From contig NZ_MTQO01000046.1 of the NCBI RefSeq assembly GCF_001984155.1, positions 1-64,000 on the forward strand: 64,000 nucleotides of DNA, in the 5' to 3' direction. Positions 33,144 to 43,060 of the stretch are shown piece after piece. Source of the stretch: Actinosynnema sp. ALI-1.44 (GTDB lineage: Bacteria > Actinomycetota > Actinomycetes > Mycobacteriales > Pseudonocardiaceae). Every line of letters begins with the position of its first letter. Position 1 is the first letter of the stretch. Made by a program: the position numbers and the translations under genes. A model generated the notes under the pieces. The model was not told where the DNA came from and did no database searches. It saw only the letters and a list, made by a program, of their open reading frames with translations.

Positions 33144-33596
33144 TCAGCGCAGGTGGTCGTTGAGCGCGGCGATCGCCGTGGCCATCCCGGTGAACTGCCG
33201 CTCCGACAAGCCATCCCGGAACAACGCGCGGACCAGGGCCGCGTGCCCGGGGGCGGTCTGGCGGATCTTGGCCCAGCCCTTGTCGGTCAGGTAGGCCACG
33301 ACGCCGCGTTCGTCGTGTGTGGACGTCCGGCGTCCGACGAGACCGGCCTTCTCCAGCTGGGTGACCTGGTAGGTCAGGCCGCTCTTGGAGGTGACGGCCG
33401 CCTGGGCCAGTTCGGTCATCCGCAGTGAGCCTTCGGGCGCGTCCGACAGCCGGGTGAGCACCTCGTACTGCGGGTGGGTCAGGCCTGCTTCGTCTTTCAG
33501 CTGCTGCTCGATGCGCCGGTGGATGGTCGCGGTGACCGTGAGGAAGTCCTTCCAGGCGGCCAGTTCCGGCTCGGTCAACCATCTGTCGTCGGTCAT
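33144..33596 (-). CDS. MarR family regulator
   Basis: 150 residues from ATG 33596; an ATG at 33614 is also in frame. Winged helix with QYEVLTRLSDAPEGSLRMTE then LAQAAVTSKSGLTYQVTQLE and the wing THDERGVVAYLT. It is divergent from the DoxX gene, with two operator-like repeats in the spacer, so it likely represses that gene and itself. Confidence 0.88.
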   Translation of the reverse strand: MTDDRWLTEPELAAWKDFLTVTATIHRRIEQQLKDEAGLTHPQYEVLTRLSDAPEGSLRMTELAQAAVTSKSGLTYQVTQLEKAGLVGRRTSTHDERGVVAYLTDKGWAKIRQTAPGHAALVRALFRDGLSERQFTGMATAIAALNDHLR

Positions 33597-33658
33597 GGGA
33601 CCAAGCCTATTCATCGCGGGCCGACCCTGTCGGTTCCCTGTCGACCTCCGCCGTGGTC

Positions 33659-33703
33659 GTTGAAATTTGAACAAGCCGGGATACGCTTCGTTCGAATTTG
33701 AAC
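33659..33703. promoter_or_regulatory. Two MarR-type operators
   Basis: GTTGAAATTTGAAC (33659-33672) and GTTCGAATTTGAAC (33690-33703) are near-identical imperfect palindromes 31 bases apart, in the MarR/DoxX divergent spacer. The second lies directly before the DoxX ribosome-binding site. Their A+T-rich core and symmetry fit MarR dimers. Confidence 0.65.
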
Positions 33704-33724
33704 CAACGTGTGGAGGGACCTTTC

Positions 33725-34240
33725 ATGGCTGTCGTGGCCGAAGTGGACGTCAAGCGCGGGACCGACACCGGACTGCTGGTGCTGCGGGCCGCACTCGGGC
33801 TGATCATGGCGGCGCACGGCGCTCAACAGCTGCTCGGCTGGTTCGGCGGCGGCGGAGTCGACGGCACGGCGGCGTTCTTCGCCGCCAGCGGGTATTCCGC
33901 GTCGACCCTGATGGCCGTCCTGTCCGGGCTGAGCCACATCCTCGGTGGCCTCGCGCTGACCGTCGGCCTGTTCACGCCGCTGGCCTGCGCCGCGATCATC
34001 GGCACGATGATCAACGCCGTCGCGGTGATGTGGGGTTCCGGGTTCTTCGCGGCCAAGGGCGGCATCGAGTACGAGCTGCTGCTCATCGTCGCCACCGCCG
34101 GTGTCGCGTTGACCGGGCCGGGCCGGTTGGCGCTGGACCGTGGCATCCCGGTGCTGCGCGAACACCGCGCCACGCTCGGCCTCGCCGGGATCGTGATCGG
34201 CGTCGTGTCCGGAGTGCTCGTGCTCGCCTTGTTCCGGTAG
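33725..34240 (+). CDS. DoxX family membrane protein
   Basis: 171 residues, ATG 33725, GGAGGG at seven bases. Four to five membrane helices: LLVLRAALGLIMAAHGAQQL then GWFGGGGVDGTAAFF, LMAVLSGLSHILGGLALTVG, and a last helix GIVIGVVSGVLVLALF. The HGAQQL..FGG pattern is typical of DoxX, linked in actinobacteria with thiol/oxidative stress. MarR control suggests induction by a reactive compound (inference). Confidence 0.88.
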   Translation: MAVVAEVDVKRGTDTGLLVLRAALGLIMAAHGAQQLLGWFGGGGVDGTAAFFAASGYSASTLMAVLSGLSHILGGLALTVGLFTPLACAAIIGTMINAVAVMWGSGFFAAKGGIEYELLLIVATAGVALTGPGRLALDRGIPVLREHRATLGLAGIVIGVVSGVLVLALFR

Positions 34241-34298
34241 GGGCGGTCGCCTGAATGGCCGACGCGCGTGCTCGGCCGTTCAGCCTACTGTCGGCGGT

Positions 34299-34826
34299 AT
34301 GGCGAGCGACTTACAGCGGCGCAAAGTAGCGGGTGTCTTCGACGCCATGGACGTGGACGGTGACGGTTTCCTTGAGGAGCGGGACTTCCGGGCGCTGGCC
34401 GACCGGTGGACGGCACTGCGGGGCGCGGACGAGCAACGGCTGACCTCGATCATGCTGGGCTGGTGGGCCACGTTGCTCGCCGCGTCCGACCAGAACAGGG
34501 ACAACAAGGTCACCATCGACGAGGTCCTGCTCGTGGTCGACCAGCTGCCCGAGATGCCCGAGACGGTGATCGCCACCGCCGACGCCATGTTCAAGGCCAT
34601 CGACGCCGACGGGGACGGTTACGTCACCGCGAGCGAGTACCGCCAGATGATCGAAGCCTGGAACGGCACCGAGACCGACACCGACACGATCTTCCCCGCG
34701 CTCGACACCGACGGCGACGGACGGCTTTCCCGCGCGGAGTTCGCGACGCTGTGGTTCGAGTTCTGGGCGGGGAACAACGCCGACGCCCCCGGAACCCTGG
34801 TGTTCGGCCCGCTGGTAACCACCTGA
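34299..34826 (+). CDS. EF-hand calcium-binding protein, calerythrin-like
   Basis: 175 residues, cytoplasmic. Four EF-hand loops are visible: DVDGDGFLEERDF, DQNRDNKVTIDE, DADGDGYVTASEY and DTDGDGRLSRAEF. All have Asp at loop position 1 and an acidic residue at 12, so all may bind Ca2+. Length and spacing match calerythrin of Saccharopolyspora. A buffering or sensing role is inferred. Confidence 0.9.
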   Translation: MASDLQRRKVAGVFDAMDVDGDGFLEERDFRALADRWTALRGADEQRLTSIMLGWWATLLAASDQNRDNKVTIDEVLLVVDQLPEMPETVIATADAMFKAIDADGDGYVTASEYRQMIEAWNGTETDTDTIFPALDTDGDGRLSRAEFATLWFEFWAGNNADAPGTLVFGPLVTT

Positions 34827-34847
34827 GCGACCCATGTGGACCGCGTA

Positions 34848-34880
34848 AGTATTTTCCGGGGTTGGAACCCGGGAAATACT
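34848..34880. terminator. Hairpin between EF-hand gene and cbiZ
   Basis: The arms AGTATTTTCCGGGG and CCCGGGAAATACT are complementary with one mismatch around the loop TTGGAA. It follows the EF-hand stop and precedes the next gene, so it is a likely terminator or leader hairpin. Confidence 0.5.
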
Positions 34881-34896
34881 CACGAGGTGGTAGCGC

Positions 34897-35535
34897 GTGT
34901 TCTCCATCCTTCAGCCAGCCGTGGCCGACCAGCGTGCCAACGGATACCCGATGCTCATGTGGTCGATGCCCGAGCGCACACGCGCGATCTCGACCGGCGT
35001 GGTCGGTGGCGGGATCAACCCGTGCCGGTGGGTGGTCAACGTGCGGGTCGAGTACGAGTACCACCGCGACCCCGTCGAACACCTCACCGGACTGGCCGCC
35101 GAGTGGAACCTCACCGGCCCCGGGACCGGGCTGCTCACCGCGGCCGGGCTCACCGACTTCACCACCGGCACCGACGGCGACGCGGAATGCGTGACCACCG
35201 TCGGGCTGACACACCCGGTCCGCGCCGCCGCGCCCGAACCGAGCGTCGCCTGGTCGCCGGGCACCATCAACACCGTCTGCTGGGTGCCTGTCGGCCTGAG
35301 TGACGCGGCCCTGGTCAACACGGTGGTGACGGCCACCGAGGCCAAGGTCCAGGCCTTGCACGACGCGGGAGTGGCGGGGACCGGCACGCCCAGCGACGCC
35401 CTCGTCGTCTGTTGCCCGCAGGAAGGTGACGAGGCTTACGGTGGCCCGCGTTCGCAGTGGGGCCGACGCCTGGCCAACGCCGTCTACCAGGCGACCTTCG
35501 CCGGATCCGAGCAGTGGCTGCGCAAGGCGCGGTGA
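34897..35535 (+). CDS. cbiZ: Adenosylcobinamide amidohydrolase
   Basis: 212 residues starting at GTG 34897. CbiZ removes the aminopropanol side chain of adenosylcobinamide so that salvaged corrinoids can re-enter B12 synthesis. Family features seen are GGGINPCRWVVNVRVEYEYH, TVVTATEAKVQALHDAGVAG and TGTPSDALVVCCP, ending YGGPRSQWGRRLANAVYQA. It is isolated from other cobalamin genes here. Confidence 0.82.
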   Translation: MFSILQPAVADQRANGYPMLMWSMPERTRAISTGVVGGGINPCRWVVNVRVEYEYHRDPVEHLTGLAAEWNLTGPGTGLLTAAGLTDFTTGTDGDAECVTTVGLTHPVRAAAPEPSVAWSPGTINTVCWVPVGLSDAALVNTVVTATEAKVQALHDAGVAGTGTPSDALVVCCPQEGDEAYGGPRSQWGRRLANAVYQATFAGSEQWLRKAR

Positions 35536-35602
35536 CCGGTGCGGAACATCCGGGCGTGTTGCGCGGTTGAACGTGTCAGGTCCGCGAACAAAGGAGATCC
35601 CG

Positions 35603-35965
35603 GTGGCGACCGTGGAACTGACAGAGGACAACTTCAACGAGGTCGTGAGCGCCCCTGGCACGGTGCTCGTCGACTTCTGGGCGTCCTGGTGTGGCCCGTG
35701 CCGCATGTTCGCGCCGGTTTACGAGAGCGCGTCCGAGCAGCACGACGAGATCACGTTCGGCACCGTCGACACCGAGGCGCAGACCGCCCTCGCGCAGGCG
35801 TTCGGGATCTCCTCGATTCCCACGCTGATGGCTGTGCGCGACGGTGTGGTGGTCTACTCGCAGCCGGGAGCGCTTCCCGCGACGGAGCTGGAGAAGCTGA
35901 TCGGCAAGGTCCAGGAGCTCGACATGGACGAGGTCCGCGCCTCGATCGCCGCGCAACAGGCGTAG
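35603..35965 (+). CDS. Thioredoxin
   Basis: 120 residues, GTG 35603 with AAGGAG six bases before. Active site FWASWCGPCRMF, then FGISSIPTLMAV with the cis-Pro. Disulfide reductase of the cytoplasm. The C-terminus is about ten residues longer than E. coli thioredoxin and acidic. It stands between cbiZ and a methyltransferase gene. Confidence 0.92.
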   Translation: MATVELTEDNFNEVVSAPGTVLVDFWASWCGPCRMFAPVYESASEQHDEITFGTVDTEAQTALAQAFGISSIPTLMAVRDGVVVYSQPGALPATELEKLIGKVQELDMDEVRASIAAQQA

Positions 35966-35994
35966 CCGATGATCCACCCACTAGGTTCGGGTGG

Positions 35995-36840
35995 GTGACC
36001 GTCTACGACGCTTTGGCCGCCTTGGCCGCGGGAAACCCTGAGCAGGCAAGGCAACTACTCGACCACCCCGCGCCGCGGCACCCGTTGTTGCGGGCGGCGT
36101 TGGCGAAGTACCTCGATGGCGACGCCTCGAAGTCCGTCTACGACCAACCGGCGGCCTTCGAGGCGTTCATCGACGGCGGCGGCAACGTCCCGCTCTACCA
36201 GGCCGTCAGCGCCGCGCTGGCCGACCAGTACCGGACTCACGGCGTGAAGTCGCTCGTGGACATCGGCTGCGGCAGCGGAAAGGCCCTTGTCCCAGCGCTG
36301 GCCGAGACGCCGGTCCCGGCGGTCACCCTGGTCGAGCCGTCCCAGGCCTTGCTGGACAAGGCCCTCGCGCGGCTGGGCGACCAGCAGGTGACGGTGGCCG
36401 CGACGACCGGGGCCGCTTTCGTTGCCGGCTTGGACGCCCGGTTCGACCTGGGCGAGTCCACGTTCGCGTTGCACACCATGCCGCACGAGGACCGGTCGGA
36501 CTTCCTGGCCGCGCTGCGGCCCCACGTCGGGCGGTTCGTCGTGATCGAGTTCGACGTGGCCGAGGAATGCCCGGAAGACCGGCGGCGAACCCTCGCCGAC
36601 ACCTTCGAACGGGGCATAGCGGAATACGGCGATGACCGCGACCTCGTCGCCCAAGGTTTCCTCATGCCCGTGCTGACCGGTCAGCTCGAGCCCGGCGCGA
36701 AGCGCAACACGTACGAACAGCCCATGCGGACATGGGTCGAGCAGTTCACCGCGTGTGGCTACCAGGACGTGCGGGCCGAGACCCTCATCGACTACTGGGC
36801 CGCGCCGTCGTTCGTGCTGACCGCGCTCAGTAAGGCGTGA
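35995..36840 (+). CDS. SAM-dependent class I methyltransferase
   Basis: 281 residues from GTG 35995. SAM motif I is VDIGCGSGKALVPAL, acidic loop VEPSQALLDKA, and post-motif FALHTMPHEDR. A 70-residue helical N-terminal part precedes it. The substrate is unknown. Its stop overlaps the convergent Uma2 gene by 14 bases. Confidence 0.8.
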   Translation: MTVYDALAALAAGNPEQARQLLDHPAPRHPLLRAALAKYLDGDASKSVYDQPAAFEAFIDGGGNVPLYQAVSAALADQYRTHGVKSLVDIGCGSGKALVPALAETPVPAVTLVEPSQALLDKALARLGDQQVTVAATTGAAFVAGLDARFDLGESTFALHTMPHEDRSDFLAALRPHVGRFVVIEFDVAEECPEDRRRTLADTFERGIAEYGDDRDLVAQGFLMPVLTGQLEPGAKRNTYEQPMRTWVEQFTACGYQDVRAETLIDYWAAPSFVLTALSKA

Positions 36841-37384
36841 CGAGGTCTTCGGGTACCAGCGTCAGGGGATAGGGCTCGGTGAGGGTGATCGCGTCGGTGC
36901 CGTGCGCATCGGCTGCCAACGTGTACGCGCCGTCTTCCAGGGCATAGCAGGAGATGCTGGGCGTGCGGGGGTCGATCAGCCAGTAGTGCGGACATCCCGC
37001 GGCGGCCAGCCGCGCGGGTTTGAGGAAGCGGTCGATGTAGTCGCTCGACGGCGAGACCACCTCGACCACCAGTTCCGGTGCGCCGATGAGTGCCCGTTCG
37101 GTGAACGCTTCCCGTCTGCCGACCACCACGTCCGGGATCAGCACGGTGTCGTCGTTGATCCACACGTCCACCGGGGCGGGCAGTGCTTCACAGCCCGCCG
37201 GGCACACTCTCGCCAGCGCGGCCAGCACGCGGGCGACCGCGCGCTGGTGCAGCGGGCGCGGTGAGGGGCTCATGATCAGTGTTCCGTCGACCAGTTCATA
37301 GCGGTGACGTTCATCGGTGATCGACTCCAGATCCCGGCGGGTGAGGGGCTCGCCGTGGGAGAACGCCGGTAGTGCTGCCTCCAT
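36827..37384 (-). CDS. Uma2 family PD-(D/E)XK nuclease-like protein
   Basis: 185 residues, ATG 37384. Typical order: RRDLESITDERHRYELVDGT, then VLIPDVVVGRRE (catalytic Asp), APELVVEVVSPSS (Glu in the ExK position) and the helix DRFLKPARLAAAGCPHYWLI. The family is very common in actinomycetes and cyanobacteria; nuclease activity is assumed, and the biological role is unknown. Confidence 0.88.
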   Translation of the reverse strand: MEAALPAFSHGEPLTRRDLESITDERHRYELVDGTLIMSPSPRPLHQRAVARVLAALARVCPAGCEALPAPVDVWINDDTVLIPDVVVGRREAFTERALIGAPELVVEVVSPSSDYIDRFLKPARLAAAGCPHYWLIDPRTPSISCYALEDGAYTLAADAHGTDAITLTEPYPLTLVPEDLVTPY

Positions 37385-37682
37385 GCTGCCCTCACGGTGT
37401 GGGAAGACGGGAACTGTCCCCGCAAGCCTAGGGACTTACCCGGTGTATCGCGAACGCCGCAATCCGGCCTGAACGGCCCGACCACCCGGTTTCTCCGGCG
37501 AGGAGTGCTCACCGCCCGAAACCGCGGCGGCCGGGGGATGACACCGATGGCGCAAGGACCGGGCGGTGTTACGCCGGACGAGCGAAAAGTGAGAATTGTT
37601 CTCCGCGATGGCCCGAGTCATCGTCGCGGACACTCGTGATCCACTGAACGGACACCATTTCCGCGAGCACTGCCGCACGGTA

Positions 37683-39391
37683 TCAAGGGATGACGTAGAC
37701 GTGTACGGGTATTCCGTATGTCGTAAGCGTCACCCACGCCGACACGAGTGCCGAACGCGCGAAGGTGAACAGCGTGTCGGGCGTCAGCAAACGGTCTGAA
37801 CGGTGTATCGCGTAGACAATGGCCGACGGCCGCCGCCCCAGCTGAGCAGCCCGTTCGGGCGACTGCGCGGCGATCAGGGCGGTGAAGTCCCGCCAGGCGA
37901 CCGGATCGGTCAGCGTTTCCGCGGCGACGAGTCCTTGGGCGAACAAATGGCTCAACGGCGCCGAACCGGTTCGCGAGCTCGTGCGTTTCACGTGCACGAG
38001 CTCATTGCCGGGCCCGAGCAGATCGCAGGCCTCGAAACCACGCCGATGCGCCCGGGTGAACACCAGATTCTTGTCCATCAGCAGAAAGCGCGGATCGGTC
38101 CGCGCCACGTACCGGTTGTAGGTGTCCTCGGGCGGCGAGGGATCGTTCGGGTGAACCCGCGACTCGTTCCACGGGGGCAGCACCCAGTCAGGTGCGTGCG
38201 AGAAAGCCCGTTCGGTGACCGACCGCACATGCCGCAGATATTCGTCGCCGAGTTCGTACCATTCGCCGTCGAGCAGGACGCAGCGGGTTTCCTCGTGCTC
38301 GACCTCCGCGGCGATCCAGTGCAGCGCCGGGACGTCACCGCCCACGCTCTGACCGTGCTCGTCGTAACCGGCGATGCGGCCCATGCGCAGGGCGTCCAGG
38401 CGTCCGGTGGACAACGGGTCCAGCAGCGGGCGCGTCAGGTCGGCCAGCGTGAGATCGGCAGTGTCGATCTCGGTGCCGTTGATCCGGCCGCGGTAGTGGT
38501 CCGCGCTCGGGCCGTCGTGGTACCGGGCCGGATACGCGATCCCGACCTCGCCGACGCCGTTGCCTTCCAGAAGGGCGAGCACGCAACGCTCCAGTGCCGC
38601 GCGGCGATCGTCGTACGGCGGGATCCGGCGCACCCACGTCAACGGCCGCAGACGCGGATCGACCGCGTCGGACCGCAGAATCCGGGTGATCTCGGCCAGA
38701 TCCGCGGCCAGCCCGGCGCCGTCACTGCTCAACGGCATCCGCACGCCGTCGCCGAACTCCAGGCGCAGCCGGAAGTTCTGGCGGTTGCGCATCCGGCGCA
38801 CGTGCGTCAACTCGACGGGGAGCTCCGCACGGACGTAGCCGGTCAGTTGCCGCACGAACTCGGCGTGCTCACGTAGCCCGAACGCCCACAACCCTTGCCC
38901 GCCCGGCACGGAACTGCGGTCCACTCGCGACCGTGCGCTCAACGCCCACCGGGTGATCTGCCGGATCTCGTCGGGATCGAGCACGCGCACCGCGAACCGC
39001 AGCCCGAAATCCGGTCGACGCTGCTGTCGCGGATCAGCCGCCACCCCTGCCCGAACGTGACCGCGTACACCTCGTCGCCACTGTCGCTGGTACTGCGGAC
39101 GAACAACGCGGCCGAGGCCGTGCGGCTGCGGAAATCCAGGTCGGTTCCGGTGAGGCTGCGCACCATCGCGCCCCACTCGACCGGGTCGTCATCGGACAGT
39201 CCGGCCACGAGCAGCGCGGGCATGCCACCGACAACCGCGTTGAGGCTGACGAATTCGTGGTCGTCGTGGACGACTTTGGGAGCCCGCAGGGAATGCAGGT
39301 CGTCACCTGCCCGCAGGCGGTACAGGCTGACTCTTCTGGTGTGCGCGAGATCGGCCAGCGAAGGGAGATGGGCCAGTGCGGTGAGATCCAT
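37683..39391 (-). pseudogene. DUF6119/TIGR04141-type gene broken by one frameshift
   Basis: The frame starting at ATG 39391 (MDLTALAHLPSLADL, RRVSLYRLRAGDDL) runs to about 39015, ending its natural sequence at RLIRDSSVDR. The protein continues one frame over as DFGLRFAVRVLDPDEIRQIT, through the long body to the stop at 37683. Restoring one G in the run at about 39010 gives VDRDFGLRF and an intact protein of about 568 residues. The family is sporadic and often near mobile or defence genes. The break could be real or a sequencing error. Confidence 0.75.
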
Positions 39392-39530
39392 GGCGAGCCT
39401 CTCGAAGCTACTTGCGAGAGTGCGCCGCACAGGTGACACCGGAGTGGACAGCCGGGCCGGGAAGGCCCAACGAAAGGTGACCGTTGAGAGTTGCCCCGCT
39501 GGTGCCGCCCAGCGGGGAGACTGTCAGATG

Positions 39531-39728
39531 TCAGGCCGTGTGGTCCAGTCGTGCGCGGACCGCTCGTTCGACCAAGATGGGGACGAAAGTCCGAACGGGA
39601 GCGGCGGCGAAGCGGTCGGCTTCGGCCCGCATGCACTCCCGCACGTCCTCCGCCGGGACATCGTTCTGGTAGCGGGTGATCAGGCGGTCTTCGATCTGGT
39701 CGAGGTGGATACCGTTCTGCCCTGCCAT
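39531..39728 (-). CDS. Small three-helix protein (65 aa)
   Basis: ATG 39728. The sequence LDQIEDRLITRYQNDVPAED then VRECMRAEADRFAAAPVRTF and VPILVERAVRARL predicts three amphipathic helices. It resembles the three-helix bundle dimerisation domain found as small proteins in actinobacteria. It lies directly upstream of the broken DUF6119 gene on the same strand. Function unknown. Confidence 0.65.
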   Translation of the reverse strand: MAGQNGIHLDQIEDRLITRYQNDVPAEDVRECMRAEADRFAAAPVRTFVPILVERAVRARLDHTA

Positions 39729-39878
39729 GGCCTTCGGTCCTCTCGTCGGCGCGCCTTCGGTGTCATTGGATGACGCGAAAATGACGAGAAGGTGAACGGG
39801 AGATATCTGCTCGGCCTAGTCACGTGCGGCGACCGGCGATCACGCGCTGTCAGAGCGAATGTCGTGGTTGACCCGGGT

Positions 39879-40706
39879 TCACCGGCCCGATGCCCACACC
39901 CCGGTGGCGGCGGTCCTCCTGGCGTACTCGCGGAACGAGCGCGGCTCACGGCCCAGCGCCTGCCGGACACCCTCGGTCGGCTTGGCGTTGCGGCCGTCGA
40001 GGACCTCGGTGAACAGGTAGGTCAGGAACCCGGCGTACTCCGGCCCGACCTCGTCGGCCAGCGCCGCCGCGAACTGCTCGGTCGTGATCCGCAGGTAGCG
40101 GACGTCACGAGCGGCCGCGACGGCGATCTCGGCGATCGCGTCGGAGAACGACAACGCCTCCGGACCGGTCAGCTCGTACAGCTTGCCGACGTGACCGGCA
40201 TCGGTCAGCGCCGCCACGGCTACGTCCGCGATGTCCTCCACGTCGACGAACGGCTCGACGACGTCTCCCGCGGGCAGCATCACCGATCCGTCGAGGACCG
40301 GGTCGAGCAGGAAGCTCTCGCTGAAGTTCTGCGCGAACCAGCTCGCCCGCAGGATCGTCCAGTCCGCGCCGGACTTGCGCAGCTCCTGCTCGCTGCGCTC
40401 GGCTTCCTCCTCGCCACGGCCCGACAGCAGCACCAGGCGTGTGACGCCCAGTGAGACGGCCAGTTGGCAGAACGCGCCGATGGCGGCCGCGGCGCCAGGC
40501 GCGCCGAGGTCGGGGTAGTACGCGATGTAGGCGGCCGAGGTGCCTCGAAGCGCGGGGCCCCAGGTCTGGTCGTCCTCCCAGGTGAACGGAATCTCGGCGG
40601 ATCGTGAACCGATCCGCACCGGAACGCCGAGTGCGGTCAGGCGGGCCGCGACGCGGCTGCCCGTCTTGCCGGTTCCGCCGAGGACCAGGATTGGCTGCTC
40701 TGTCAT
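39879..40706 (-). CDS. NmrA-like NAD(P)-binding protein
   Basis: 275 residues from ATG 40706. Rossmann start ILVLGGTGKTGSRVAARL, then LVLLSGRGEEEAERSEQELR, WTILRASWFAQNFSE and FVDVEDIADVAVAAL. This is the atypical SDR/NmrA family that includes NAD(P)H:quinone oxidoreductases and redox sensors. It is divergent from an AraC-type regulator across 81 bases, so it is probably that regulator's target. Confidence 0.88.
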   Translation of the reverse strand: MTEQPILVLGGTGKTGSRVAARLTALGVPVRIGSRSAEIPFTWEDDQTWGPALRGTSAAYIAYYPDLGAPGAAAAIGAFCQLAVSLGVTRLVLLSGRGEEEAERSEQELRKSGADWTILRASWFAQNFSESFLLDPVLDGSVMLPAGDVVEPFVDVEDIADVAVAALTDAGHVGKLYELTGPEALSFSDAIAEIAVAAARDVRYLRITTEQFAAALADEVGPEYAGFLTYLFTEVLDGRNAKPTEGVRQALGREPRSFREYARRTAATGVWASGR

Positions 40707-40787
40707 GACACCCAGTAAAGGCGAACCGGATGAGACGGGCCATGGTCGAAAATCTCGTTTCCATAAGCGTGCGTCTAAGGTGGGGGA

Positions 40788-41720
40788 GTGGACGCACTCG
40801 CCAACCTCCTCGACGGCCCACGCGCCCGCGGCGCGTTCCTGATGAAGGTCGTCCTCGATCCGCCGTGGAGCATCCACGTCCGTGACGAGGCCCCGCTCGC
40901 GTTGGTCACGATGGCCCGCGGCAGCGGCTGGGTCATCCCCGATGGCGACGAGCCCGTCAAGGTGAACACCGGCGACGTGGTTGTCGCCCGCGGCACCACC
41001 CCGTACATCGTCGCCAACGACCCGGCGACGCCCCCGCAGGTGGTGATCCACCCCGGCGACCGGTGCACGACGCTGCGCGGCGAACCGCTGGAGGAGAAAC
41101 TGGGCCTGGGCGTGCGCACCTGGGGCGACAAACTCGACGGCGACACGATGATGCTCATCGGCACGTACCACATGTCCGGCGAGGTGAGCCGAAGACTGCT
41201 GGACGCGTTGCCGCCCATGCTGGTCGTGCCGTCGGGCACGGGGGAGTCGCCGATCATCCCGGTACTGGCCGACGAGATCGCCAAGGACGAACCGGCGCAG
41301 GCGGTGGTCCTCGACCGCCTGCTCGACCTGGTGCTCATCACGGTCCTGCGGGCGTGGTTCGCGCGGGAGGACGCCGAAACCCCGCCCTGGTACCGGGCAC
41401 ATGGCGATCCTGTTGTGGGGGCCGCGCTCCGGATGATCTACAACGACCCCGCACACCCGTGGACGGTGGCGTCACTGGCGGACGCGACCGGCGTCTCGCG
41501 GGCCACACTGGCCCGGCGGTTCACGGAGTTGGTGGGTGAGTCGCCGATGGCGTTCCTGACCGACTGGCGCCTCGCGCTCGCCGCCGACCTGCTGCGGGAG
41601 CCCGCGGCCACGGTCGGCTCGGTGGCGAGGAAAGTCGGGTACGGCAGCGGTTTCGCCCTGAGTGCCGCGTTCAAGCGGGTGCGTGGGGTGAGTCCGAGGG
41701 AACACCTCGCCCGTCACTGA
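40788..41720 (+). CDS. AraC family regulator with cupin sensor domain
   Basis: 310 residues, GTG 40788. The N-terminal cupin_6 half has FLMKVVLDPPWSIHVRDEAP and VNTGDVVVARGTTPYIVAND. The C-terminal two-HTH unit is WTVASLADATGVSRATLARR then FTELVGESPMAFLTDWRLAL and VGYGSGFALSAAFKRV. Probably regulates the divergent NmrA-like gene. Confidence 0.9.
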   Translation: MDALANLLDGPRARGAFLMKVVLDPPWSIHVRDEAPLALVTMARGSGWVIPDGDEPVKVNTGDVVVARGTTPYIVANDPATPPQVVIHPGDRCTTLRGEPLEEKLGLGVRTWGDKLDGDTMMLIGTYHMSGEVSRRLLDALPPMLVVPSGTGESPIIPVLADEIAKDEPAQAVVLDRLLDLVLITVLRAWFAREDAETPPWYRAHGDPVVGAALRMIYNDPAHPWTVASLADATGVSRATLARRFTELVGESPMAFLTDWRLALAADLLREPAATVGSVARKVGYGSGFALSAAFKRVRGVSPREHLARH

Positions 41721-41739
41721 CACAGGGCCGGTTTCGGTT

Positions 41740-43060
41740 GTGGTTCGGCGGGGTCTGTGGAGGTTGAGGGAATGGCAGAGCTGATTGACAGCCCGGCCGA
41801 TGTCGACTGTCCACAACGCTATCGTCCCGTCGGTGCTCGCTGACGCCAGCGATGCGCCGTCGGCACTCCACGCGAGCTGCTGGACGGCTTGCCCGTGCCC
41901 AGTCAGCACGGCCCAACGGGTTCGAGCCGCGACATCCCAGAGGGAGAGCTTGCCGTCCCGGTCGACCGACGCCAGCAGCGTGCCGTCGGGGTTCAGGTCG
42001 CCGAATGCCGCGAACCGCGACTCGTTCACGGTCTCGACTTGGGCGACCCGACGCGGATCCCGGAGGTCCCACACTTCCGCCCGGCCGTGGCTCGCGATGG
42101 CCACGCGCGTGCCGTCCTTGCTGAACCGCGGCGAGCCGTGCGTTCCGGCGTTGAACTCGGAGACCTGCTGCCGGGTGGCGAGGTCCCAGGTGACGACGGA
42201 CATCGGTTGGTAGGTGAGCGCCTCGTGGATCATCTCGACGCCCGTGTGGTCGGCGACCAGCAATCTCGCCTCGGTCAGGCGCGCGACCACGGGCGAACGA
42301 CGGGTCCTCGTCGAGTTCGTCCGTGCTGATTCGTCGTTTGGTGTCGGCGGTGCCCTCGCCGACCGTGATCATCCGCAGGTACAGGCGCCGGACTGCCTCC
42401 TGCTGGCTGGGACCCAACGTGCTGTAGACGTTTTCGGCCGTGTGTGCCACCGCGTGTTCGATTCCGCCTGCTGCCTCGTAGCCCGCCAGGGTGAGCGCCA
42501 TGCCCTGGCGTCGCCGCCACGTCTCGAGCAGCGCGTGCGAGACCAGCGGGAGAATCCCGGGCTGCCCGGTCGCGTCGGCCACGATCCGCGTCACCAGGGC
42601 GGTTTCGACCTGGTACCCGTCCCGTACGGCAGGGGCGGTGATCGCCTCCCGCAATTGCTGGGCGGTGAAGGGACCGAGATGGAAATACCCGTGCCGCCGG
42701 GCGTCGACCAGGTCCGGGCTCAGCTCGGCGTGGCTGTAGAAGCCCGCGCGTATTCCCAGCACGATCCGTACCCGGCTGGTCTCGGCGGCCGCGGCGAGGA
42801 GAACGGCCTCGGTGAGCCACGCGCGTTCGCGGTGGCCGCACAACGTGACCACCTCCTCGAACTGGTCGATGACCAGCAGGAGGTCATCGGCGTCCTGACT
42901 CATCGCCTGCCTGATGCGCAGGTGCAGGTTCGTCGGGTCGGCGGTCAGGTCCGCGTGCCACGACGCGGCGGAGTCGCCGGTGAGCGCGGCCAGGTGTACC
43001 GCGCATGCCTCGGCCGGATCTGTTCCTGGCGTGATGACAACCGACCGTCACGCCCGCGGG
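41740..43060 (-). pseudogene. nSTAND-NTPase/WD40 gene remnant
   Basis: Reading leftward, one frame gives HLAALTGDSAASWHADL and LLLVIDQFEEVVTLCGHRER (Walker B), on to STDELDEDPSFARG; a second frame continues ARLLVADHTGVEMIHEALTY, then jumps straight into WD40 blades (WDLATRQQVSEF, LSLWDVAARTRWAVLTGHG, SADGASLASASTDGTIALW). At least two frameshifts and an internal deletion after HEAL (where HEALIRTWPRL is expected) have destroyed it. Upstream, TADKPAGVTV in yet another frame marks a third break near 43035. nSTAND-WD40 proteins are often signalling or anti-phage proteins. Confidence 0.75.
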
